The notes below the pieces were generated by a model that saw only the letters and a program-made list of their open reading frames with translations, did no database searches and had not been told where the DNA came from. Below are positions 1 through 5,715 of a stretch of DNA of 5,715 nt, in pieces (position 1 is the first letter of the stretch; every line of letters starts with the position of its first letter). Origin of the DNA: Methanosphaera sp. (GTDB lineage Archaea; Methanobacteriota; Methanobacteria; Methanobacteriales; Methanobacteriaceae); NCBI GenBank assembly GCA_021199865.1, contig JAJQHG010000039.1, positions 1 through 5,715 on the forward strand, written 5' to 3'. Position numbers and translations under genes: made by a program.

Positions 1-633
<633 letters not shown>

Positions 634-640
634 AGTAATT

Positions 641-646
641 ACCTTT
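641..646 (-). promoter_or_regulatory. Ribosome binding site of hisB
   Basis: The minus strand reads AAAGGT here, seven bases before the hisB ATG. It sits inside the 18-base gap after the flippase stop codon, which fits translation of hisB as the second gene of a two-gene message. Confidence 0.6.
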
Positions 647-651
647 TATTC

Positions 652-2208
652 TTATTCTGTTTTATATATTAAGTTCTTATTTTCTATAAATTTTACTATT
701 CTTTCTGTGTACTTTCTAAGTTGTGGTATCTTATTTACGTATTCTACAAAGAAGTTAATATCTCTAAGGGATAGGACTCTAAGACATATTAATAATACAC
801 AGTAAATGATTATTCCTATGATAAATCCAATTATTGCTCCAAGTATAGTCTTTGGAATAATTAATGAAACCATCATTAAAATAACATTACATACTATAAT
901 CATTAGAATATTTTTCCATGGAATGGATATATTCGTTTGTCTTATCACAATATAAATTATTGTTACCATTAATATAGCTGTCGTGATTGTTGTTCCTATA
1001 CCAGCACCAATTATACCAAACATGTTTACAAACACAGTGTTTAATACTACATTAAGTACAGTTCCAACTAGGAGCACATACATTGGTAATTTACCTTTAT
1101 CTAATCCTTGAAGAATACTACTACAAATCATATAGATACTATAAAAGCTCATACCAATAACAAGTATACTTAAAACTCCTGCACCAGGAGTATATGTAGA
1201 ACCGAATAGTAATGCAATTATAGGCTCACTATAAATACTTATAAGTACACATAAGGGGAGAACTGTTAGGATACAGTAACGTAAACAGTCAACAACATAC
1301 TGTTGGAGTAACTTCTGATCCTTAAGAGCATAAGCCTCACTAGTTGCAGGTAGAAGTACTGTTGAGATAGATAATGATATGATTAATGGAATTCTGGCTA
1401 TAGGATCAGCTGAATTATAGTATCCCACATCACTACTTAGCATAAATATACCAATAATAATAGTACCAATATCATATATTACCATCTCAGATAATGCAGT
1501 GATAGTAACAGGCACTGCAAATCTAATTAACATTGCTAAAAGCTTTAGTTCCTCTCTAAGAGATAAATCTAGGTCATCCTCACTATAAAATAGTGGACTA
1601 ATGTACCTCTTATACAGATATGTTGAGGTGATAGCTGATACAATAAAACCTGTAACAGTACCAAGAACAGCACCCATAGCATATAATCCACAGTATACAA
1701 ATACACATGCAAATGTTATTGTAGACAACTGTTCGGCTAACCTATTATATACTGTATACTCATTCTTGTATACTCCCTGATATGCTCCCCTCATTGCACC
1801 AACAATCACACTAAATGGTGTGACAAGACTAACAGCTCTAAGTGGCCATACAACCGCAGGTTTGTGAAAAATACTATTAGCAATAAAATCTGACGAGAAA
1901 AGTAGTATAATACTTAGTATTATAGCACTAAAGACCATGTACTTAAGTGCTGTTCTAATAATCTGTCTAATCAACGCCTTTTCATTCTTAGTATTATATT
2001 CTGCTATATACTTAGAGAGGGCTGGTGGAAGACCACCTGCAGATAAGATTTGAAACACTCCCTGGAAGGGTAGAGTTAATCCGTAGAGTCCATATCCTTC
2101 AGGTCCTAGCATTCTACTCATTAATAACCTATTAATATATCCGCCCACACGAAACAATAGGTTTCCAATTACTAGTATAATACTATTTTTCATTACCTTA
2201 TTAGCCAT
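652..2208 (-). CDS. Polysaccharide flippase (Wzx-like, MOP/MATE-type superfamily)
   Basis: A 518-residue integral membrane protein of the MOP exporter superfamily (polysaccharide transporter branch), expected to move a lipid-linked glycan precursor across the cytoplasmic membrane. Family hallmarks are the N-terminal RVGGYINRLLMSRMLGPEGYG (20-40), GGLPPALSKYIAEY (58-71), GAMRGAYQGVYKNEY (137-151), and the repeat-half motif YNSADPIARIPLI (264-276) followed by STVLLPATSEAY (282-293). I count about 14 hydrophobic spans between residues 8 and 478, then a basic 40-residue cytoplasmic tail. The length is normal for the family. The start is well set: an in-frame TGA lies at 2218-2220, only three codons upstream, and no other start codon falls between. 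The ribosome site is weak. The gene diverges from the polymerase gene across a shared promoter region and precedes hisB by 18 bases. The substrate is unknown: a repeat-unit glycan is suggested by the neighbouring Wzy-like gene, while a pseudomurein precursor is an alternative in this archaeal order. Confidence 0.9.
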   Translation of the reverse strand: MANKVMKNSIILVIGNLLFRVGGYINRLLMSRMLGPEGYGLYGLTLPFQGVFQILSAGGLPPALSKYIAEYNTKNEKALIRQIIRTALKYMVFSAIILSIILLFSSDFIANSIFHKPAVVWPLRAVSLVTPFSVIVGAMRGAYQGVYKNEYTVYNRLAEQLSTITFACVFVYCGLYAMGAVLGTVTGFIVSAITSTYLYKRYISPLFYSEDDLDLSLREELKLLAMLIRFAVPVTITALSEMVIYDIGTIIIGIFMLSSDVGYYNSADPIARIPLIISLSISTVLLPATSEAYALKDQKLLQQYVVDCLRYCILTVLPLCVLISIYSEPIIALLFGSTYTPGAGVLSILVIGMSFYSIYMICSSILQGLDKGKLPMYVLLVGTVLNVVLNTVFVNMFGIIGAGIGTTITTAILMVTIIYIVIRQTNISIPWKNILMIIVCNVILMMVSLIIPKTILGAIIGFIIGIIIYCVLLICLRVLSLRDINFFVEYVNKIPQLRKYTERIVKFIENKNLIYKTE

Positions 2209-2259
2209 TATTCCAGCTCACATTTTCAATCTTTTTTAGTATGTTTTAATTCTTTCTTA

Positions 2260-2267
2260 TTAATATA
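2260..2267 (-). promoter_or_regulatory. Candidate TATA box for the flippase-hisB transcript
   Basis: The minus strand reads TATATTAA here. Using the usual archaeal spacing of about 25 bases, transcription would begin near 2238 and leave a leader of roughly 30 bases before the flippase ATG. A second TATA-like site, TATAAA at 2298-2303 on the minus strand, would give a leader of about 65 bases. The sequence alone does not choose between them. Confidence 0.35.
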
Positions 2268-2317
2268 TTATTATCATCATGTTATTAAAATAAAATGTTT
2301 ATATCACTTAATAAAAA

Positions 2318-2326
2318 TATAAAAAT
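2318..2326 (+). promoter_or_regulatory. Candidate TATA box for the polymerase-GT transcript
   Basis: TATAAAAAT is preceded by an A-rich run (2313-2317) that could act as the TFB recognition element. With archaeal spacing, transcription would begin around 2346-2350, giving a leader of about 25-30 bases before the ATG at 2375. The same nine-base word lies upstream of the Get3-like gene on the other strand. Confidence 0.45.
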
Positions 2327-2374
2327 AGTTAAAGAGTATTCCTCTTTAGATAATAAACTACTTTAGGCTAGATT

Positions 2375-3466
2375 ATGGACTACAAAAAATTAGATATTTT
2401 CAACCCAATTATTGTTGTATTACTAGTAATACTATATCTAATATTTTCATTAATTAGTTATGAAAATCATATCAGGAATTTAGTTGGTGTTAGTTATAAT
2501 ACTATTACTATAATATTTCTAGGACTACTATTTTATATCATAGGTGTATCTATCTCAAGATATTTCCTAAAGAATAAATCTTTAGAGATAAATAGTGATA
2601 AGTTAAGCTTTTTATTCTCACGTCGTAATCTAGTATTACTTGTATGTGTGGGTATCCTCCTACAAATTATTAACTTAGTGTATCTTGGAGGTATTCCATT
2701 ATTTAGTGGATATCTTAAGGCACGTGCAGCAACACGTATATGGCTATTATCATACCTAGTATTCTTACCATCAATAAACTTATTAATAGCAAAATATCAT
2801 GATCGTAAGTACTATGTATTATTCCTTATAGGATTAATGTTATTTGTTGCCACAGGTTATCGTACAACAGCTATGGCTATTGTTATAAGTGTATTAATAA
2901 CATTATACTATACACGTGATATACCATGGAAGTACTTGATTCTAGCAATTGTTGCAATATTCATATTATTATTAGTAATAGGATATGTTGCTGTTCAATC
3001 AATTGAATGGCAAACATGGACACTCAACCCATTAGAATTACTTTTCTATAGGGCAGGATACACCCTACAAGTACTAGATAATGCTGTTGGCTTGGCTGGT
3101 GCTACACATGGACAGTTATTATACAATACTCTTATGGGTTTCTTCCATTCAACTGATCCACGTGTAATTGTAGGACAAACAACACTAGGATATGCTCATT
3201 CAACAACATCAATGATATTTGGTCCAGCAATACTGGACTTTGGAATTTATGCAATGCTTATACAAATGCTGATTATTGGTTTAATTATGGGTGGTATATA
3301 CTATATCCAGAGATCATTTAGTAATATATACACAGTATTATATGCAATGCTATTAGCACACGTAATTATATGGATAGAGACAGGTCCAACAGACCTAGTA
3401 GTATTATTATTCTTTGTAATCTCAATAATAATCATACTATATACAATAAATAGGGGAGGGGATTAA
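2375..3466 (+). CDS. Wzy-like oligosaccharide repeat-unit polymerase (membrane protein)
   Basis: A 363-residue polytopic membrane protein that fits the O-antigen/oligosaccharide repeat-unit polymerase group, which joins lipid-linked glycan units on the outer face of the membrane. I see about ten hydrophobic spans (roughly 10-28, 42-63, 87-105, 122-140, 146-160, 164-179, 187-208, 280-308, 319-335, 338-357) and one long polar loop at about 209-279. Such a loop, with arginines and histidines (R226, H245, H258, R263, H275), is typical of Wzy-type enzymes. Other marks are GGIPLFSGYLKARAATR (105-121) and ATGYRTTAMAI (159-169), resembling the segments around conserved arginines in this group. An in-frame TAG at 2369-2371 fixes the ATG; the ribosome site (AGG, 2365-2367) is weak. 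It is the first gene of a tight pair with the GT-B protein and faces the flippase gene. Sequence conservation in these polymerases is low, so the call rests on topology, motif style and context; an O-antigen ligase-like role is the main alternative. Confidence 0.72.
   Translation: MDYKKLDIFNPIIVVLLVILYLIFSLISYENHIRNLVGVSYNTITIIFLGLLFYIIGVSISRYFLKNKSLEINSDKLSFLFSRRNLVLLVCVGILLQIINLVYLGGIPLFSGYLKARAATRIWLLSYLVFLPSINLLIAKYHDRKYYVLFLIGLMLFVATGYRTTAMAIVISVLITLYYTRDIPWKYLILAIVAIFILLLVIGYVAVQSIEWQTWTLNPLELLFYRAGYTLQVLDNAVGLAGATHGQLLYNTLMGFFHSTDPRVIVGQTTLGYAHSTTSMIFGPAILDFGIYAMLIQMLIIGLIMGGIYYIQRSFSNIYTVLYAMLLAHVIIWIETGPTDLVVLLFFVISIIIILYTINRGGD
3455..3459 (+). promoter_or_regulatory. Strong ribosome binding site deciding the GTG start of the GT-B gene
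   Basis: GGAGG lies eight bases before the GTG at 3468, within the last codons (Arg-Gly-Gly-Asp) of the polymerase gene. The ATG at 3466-3468 that overlaps the polymerase stop is followed at once by TGA and cannot be used, and an in-frame TAA at 3447-3449 excludes a longer form. GTG is therefore the only sensible start. Confidence 0.85.
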
Positions 3467-3467
3467 T

Positions 3468-4535
3468 GTGAATATTACAGTTGTAGCAGAAACAGCACCA
3501 GCAAAGTCATTAATCCCAGTTATTAGTAGGTTAGATGATAACATATTATGCTTAACACACAGTAAGGGTGCTGAGGAATTACTAGCACCTTATGGTAAAG
3601 TCATATCCATAGGTAAAGGTAGACGTAGTGGTAGTAAGAAACGTTCCCCATTAGCTATTGGTACATTAGTACTAAAGGATGCTCATAATACATATAATGC
3701 TATGAAGAGGGAGAATATTGACTTAGTATTAACATGTGGTAATGCGGGGGATGTAAGAAAAGCATTGATGGCATCAAGAAGGCTGGATCTACCTGTACTA
3801 CACATGGAACAGGACATATATAATCCTATAGAGTTAATAGCATATGCAAACCTTATTACAGTACCTAGTAGTTCTGATCAAAAGAAGCTAAAGAAGATGT
3901 ATGATATAACAAACACAGTTAATATTAGGGGCTATCCTCAAGCTGAATATGTTAGTATGATTAGACCTGTTGATCCAGAAGTAATATATGAGAAGTATGA
4001 GTGTGATGATTACTATGTTTTATTTCTTGGTGGAGACACACGTCAAAGTGACATAGAAGAGATCATGGCTCAGGTACAACAACTAGATAAAATGGTTCTA
4101 GTTGTAGCAAATAGATTTAGTATGAAGTTTATTAGTCAGTTTGTTGTTAGTACTAAGATCATATTAATAGATGAGTTTGTAGATCTTATTAGTCTTATGA
4201 ATGCTTCTAGTGGAGTTATATACTGTGCTGGTATGGGTATAACTATTGAGATAGGTGTTCTTGGTGTTCCTGCAATAAAGATTATTGGATTCCATACTGA
4301 GCATGCAAGTAATGACTTAGCTAGAAAGATAGGAATATCTGTTGTATCAGTATATGATATTACAACAGTAATTGATCATATGAAGCGTATACATGCACAT
4401 ACAATAGTGAATAATGGTAGAAAAGCATCCATGAAGGTTGCAGAACTTACACATGAACTGGATATATTCGCTGATAATAAGGGTGGATTTGGAAGTTTAA
4501 GAAAGATTTGGAATCAAAGAAAAAAGTATAGATAA
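3468..4535 (+). CDS. GT-B-fold glycosyltransferase / UDP-GlcNAc 2-epimerase-like protein
   Basis: A 355-residue protein without a signal peptide or membrane span, so probably cytoplasmic or at the inner membrane face. Its two-lobed pattern resembles the GT-B fold. The N-terminal lobe opens with NITVVAETAPAKSLIPVI (2-19), has DLVLTCGNAGD (85-95) and LHMEQDIYNPIELIAYANLI (111-130), and ends with VPSSSDQKKL (132-141) and RGYPQAEYV (154-162). These correspond in layout to the HxExG, membrane-facing and GNP-D segments of non-hydrolysing UDP-GlcNAc 2-epimerases and DUF354-type proteins. The C-terminal lobe starts at VLFLGGDTR (184-192) and holds the nucleotide-sugar site candidate CAGMGITIEIGVLGVPAIKI (253-272). 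A basic patch at 50-59 (KGRRSGSKKR) may touch membrane or phosphate groups. It starts with GTG one base after the polymerase stop, so translation is probably coupled. I infer a sugar transfer or sugar-nucleotide step in the same glycan pathway; donor, acceptor and even transferase versus epimerase cannot be told from sequence. Confidence 0.68.
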   Translation: MNITVVAETAPAKSLIPVISRLDDNILCLTHSKGAEELLAPYGKVISIGKGRRSGSKKRSPLAIGTLVLKDAHNTYNAMKRENIDLVLTCGNAGDVRKALMASRRLDLPVLHMEQDIYNPIELIAYANLITVPSSSDQKKLKKMYDITNTVNIRGYPQAEYVSMIRPVDPEVIYEKYECDDYYVLFLGGDTRQSDIEEIMAQVQQLDKMVLVVANRFSMKFISQFVVSTKIILIDEFVDLISLMNASSGVIYCAGMGITIEIGVLGVPAIKIIGFHTEHASNDLARKIGISVVSVYDITTVIDHMKRIHAHTIVNNGRKASMKVAELTHELDIFADNKGGFGSLRKIWNQRKKYR

Positions 4536-4550
4536 CCTTCTTCTCAAATT

Positions 4551-4565
4551 CTTTTTTTATTTTTA
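4551..4565 (+). terminator. T-tract terminator of the polymerase-GT transcript
   Basis: Sixteen bases after the GT-B stop codon there is a run of seven T (4552-4558), then A, then five T (4560-4564). No stable hairpin precedes it, which fits archaeal termination on U-rich stretches. Confidence 0.6.
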
Positions 4566-4583
4566 TAACACATATTAATTATT

Positions 4584-4595
4584 CTAAAAAATTAG
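4584..4595 (-). terminator. Possible T-tract terminator of the Get3-like gene
   Basis: Read on the minus strand this is CTAATTTTTTAG, about ten bases past the Get3-like stop codon. It offers six T and a weak four-base stem (CTAA/TTAG). The T run is short, so termination may instead continue further into the spacer. Confidence 0.35.
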
Positions 4596-4605
4596 CAGGT
4601 ATGAG

Positions 4606-5592
4606 TTATAATGCTATTGGTCCATTACCTGGATCTGAACCATATAATAAATCACATATTTCATATAATTCATCTATTCCTTTAACCTCATGTGCCTGTA
4701 GAGGAATATGTGCAATGATCTGATCCTCAAATCTAGCTTCAATTTCCTCTAAACGTTTCTGTTGAGTTTCATATCTTGCTTTACAGAAATCACAGTGATC
4801 ACTATCTGGTTGTATCTGATTTACTATTACTCCATCATTGTTGATATTAGATTTCTTTAGAGCTTCAAGTGTACGTGTAGATTCTATTATTGACATTTCC
4901 TCGGGAATAAGCACTGATTTAAATGATGTGCGTGAAGGATCTGTTAAAACTTCTCTTGCTTTTATTATCTCTTTTTTCATTTGCTCTAATTCTTCCATAG
5001 TTGCTTCTTCTTCAGATTCATCTGCACCCATGAATGGTATAATATTCTTTAGTTTCTTAGTAGCAGATCCTAGACTTTTTCTTGCTTTGATCATTTTACC
5101 CATCCATGAGTCCATCATTTCAGGGAAGGATAGTAATCTTAGTGTATGTCCAGTTGGTGCTGTATCAAAGATTATTACATCATATTCATCTGTATTCATG
5201 TATTGCATGAATTTATCAAATGATGCTACTTCATCTATTCCAGGGCTTGATCCCATAACATCCATTTGATCACTAAATATACCCATTGCATCACTATATT
5301 TTTGTTGCATCTCCATTTTTGCTTTGTATTCATTCATTGCTTTATCTGGATCTATTTCTATTGCTTCCAAGTTATGTGCAATAGGTGTTGGTACGTGTTT
5401 TATTGTTCTCTCAAAGGAGTCTCCAAGTGAGTGTGCTGGGTCTGTTGATATAATAAGTGTCTTTTTATTCATACGAGCACACCATAATGCTGTTGCGGCA
5501 GAAACTGTTGTTTTTCCTACTCCTCCTTTTCCACCAATGAATATGAATGTTGTTTTCTTTTTGTTAAATGTGACTAATTCATTTAATGCCAT
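4606..5592 (-). CDS. Get3/ArsA-family ATPase (archaeal TRC40 homologue)
   Basis: A 328-residue soluble ATPase of the deviant Walker A (SIMIBI) class. It shows the P-loop GGKGGVGKTT (20-29, with signature lysine K22), switch I STDPAHSLGDSF (49-60, D51 being the likely catalytic aspartate), switch II DTAPTGHTLRLL (143-154) and IPEEMSIIES (229-238). The CDFC motif (C267, C270) matches the CxxC zinc site that joins the Get3 dimer. Between the switches lies a methionine-rich helical region (about 92-132) plus an acidic, charged segment (189-210), where Get3 proteins form the groove for hydrophobic tail anchors. It is one ATPase domain, not the doubled form of arsenite-pump ArsA, and it lacks that protein's cysteine triad. 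Delivery of tail-anchored proteins to the membrane or holdase activity is therefore more likely than arsenite export. The start is set by AAGGAG at 5603-5608 and an in-frame TAA at 5614-5616. It is convergent with the GT-B gene and probably monocistronic at this end. Confidence 0.93.
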   Translation of the reverse strand: MALNELVTFNKKKTTFIFIGGKGGVGKTTVSAATALWCARMNKKTLIISTDPAHSLGDSFERTIKHVPTPIAHNLEAIEIDPDKAMNEYKAKMEMQQKYSDAMGIFSDQMDVMGSSPGIDEVASFDKFMQYMNTDEYDVIIFDTAPTGHTLRLLSFPEMMDSWMGKMIKARKSLGSATKKLKNIIPFMGADESEEEATMEELEQMKKEIIKAREVLTDPSRTSFKSVLIPEEMSIIESTRTLEALKKSNINNDGVIVNQIQPDSDHCDFCKARYETQQKRLEEIEARFEDQIIAHIPLQAHEVKGIDELYEICDLLYGSDPGNGPIAL

Positions 5593-5602
5593 GTGTTTTT
5601 TT

Positions 5603-5608
5603 CTCCTT
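5603..5608 (-). promoter_or_regulatory. Ribosome binding site of the Get3-like gene
   Basis: AAGGAG on the minus strand sits ten bases before the ATG at 5590-5592. It is among the clearest ribosome sites in the window, in line with a well-expressed housekeeping gene. Confidence 0.75.
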
Positions 5609-5654
5609 ATATATTAACTATATCTATTATGTACTTTTTATTATATATCTTTCT

Positions 5655-5663
5655 ATTTTTATA
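5655..5663 (-). promoter_or_regulatory. Candidate TATA box of the Get3-like gene
   Basis: The minus strand reads TATAAAAAT, which would place transcription start near 5634 and give a leader of about 40 bases containing the AAGGAG site. A second TATA-like stretch on the same strand (about 5636-5648) would give a shorter leader of about 25 bases. Confidence 0.4.
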
Positions 5664-5715
5664 CCTATTATTCATTAGTTATATAATATATGAAATAAAA
5701 AATATTGAATAAGAA

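Larger units (their letters stand above)
2209..2374. promoter_or_regulatory. Divergent promoter region between flippase and polymerase genes
   Basis: This 166-base spacer separates two genes transcribed away from each other, so both start signals should lie here. It is extremely A+T rich and holds several TATA-like stretches, listed separately where they are placed sensibly. It includes the perfect 10-base palindrome TAATATATTA (2261-2270), which could be an operator or only a consequence of base composition. No convincing small ORF or RNA gene is visible. Confidence 0.75.
5593..5715. promoter_or_regulatory. Upstream region of the Get3-like gene, to the window edge
   Basis: These 123 bases are almost pure A+T and contain no gene that I can support. 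They carry the ribosome site and candidate TATA boxes of the Get3-like gene. A plus-strand TATA-like stretch (TATATAATATATG, 5679-5691) could belong to a divergent gene beyond the window, but at this base composition it may be chance. Confidence 0.55.

Noticed and set aside
661..668. Minus-strand TATATAAA as a separate promoter for hisB
   Set aside because: With archaeal spacing the transcript would begin almost at the hisB ATG and would lack the AAAGGT ribosome site, so co-transcription with the flippase gene is more likely.
2191..2193. Internal ATG (Met6) as the flippase start
   Set aside because: Its only ribosome-like motif, AAGGT, ends one base before the ATG, which is too close. The first ATG is the only start after the upstream in-frame stop.
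2209..2374. CRISPR, tRNA or other structured RNA in the divergent spacer
   Set aside because: There are no repeated units with spacers, no cloverleaf-like GC stems and no GC-rich island, which would stand out in so AT-rich a genome.
4838..5269. Plus-strand open frame of 143 codons
   Set aside because: It lies entirely antisense within the Get3-like gene and its translation is low-complexity, Ser/Ile-rich, as expected from reverse reading of a conserved gene.
4606..5592. Arsenite-pump ArsA assignment
   Set aside because: The protein has one ATPase domain instead of two, carries the Get3-type CxxC, lacks the ArsA metal-binding cysteine triad, and no arsB, arsR or arsC is adjacent.
5324..5617. 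Plus-strand open frame of 97 codons
   Set aside because: It is antisense to the P-loop half of the Get3-like gene; its apparent hydrophobicity is the mirror of the glycine- and lysine-rich coding strand.

Overview
The window is a compact, very AT-rich stretch (roughly 30% GC by eye) of what looks like a methanogenic archaeon. The best fit is the Methanobacteriales, with the low-GC genus Methanosphaera as my first guess. The reasons are a single-domain archaeal Get3/ArsA-type ATPase with a CxxC pair, TATA-like boxes upstream of genes, Shine-Dalgarno motifs of the GGAGG type, T-tract ends without strong hairpins, and strong AT bias in third codon positions. The genus is inferred from general character, not from a database match.

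Layout: (1) Bases 1-52 are an uninterrupted run of C that abuts, and supplies one base to, the stop codon of hisB. This looks more like a contig-edge sequencing artefact than biology. (2) On the minus strand (652-2208, then 52-633) a 14-helix polysaccharide flippase is followed after 18 bases by hisB, a complete imidazoleglycerol-phosphate dehydratase of histidine synthesis. (3) A 166-base divergent promoter region (2209-2374) separates this pair from a plus-strand pair. (4) On the plus strand (2375-3466 and 3468-4535) a multi-spanning Wzy-like oligosaccharide repeat-unit polymerase is followed, with a 1-base gap and a GTG start, by a GT-B-fold glycosyltransferase/epimerase-like protein. (5) A 70-base convergent spacer (4536-4605) holds T-rich terminator sequence. 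(6) On the minus strand (4606-5592) lies a Get3/ArsA-family ATPase with its own leader and promoter region, which reaches the right edge of the window.

How the genes may work together: the flippase, the polymerase and the GT-B protein are the parts expected of a lipid-linked cell-surface glycan pathway. One enzyme builds or modifies the glycan on the cytoplasmic face, the flippase moves the lipid-linked unit across the membrane, and the Wzy-like protein joins units outside. They are arranged as two divergent transcripts around one shared regulatory region. No priming glycosyl-phosphate transferase, Wzz-like regulator or nucleotide-sugar synthesis gene is present, so the pathway must be completed elsewhere. 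HisB and the Get3-like ATPase are housekeeping genes on the two flanks. I see no CRISPR array, tRNA, rRNA, insertion sequence or phage gene. I do not see strong evidence for a wholly new system; the least characterised parts are the polymerase and GT-B pair.
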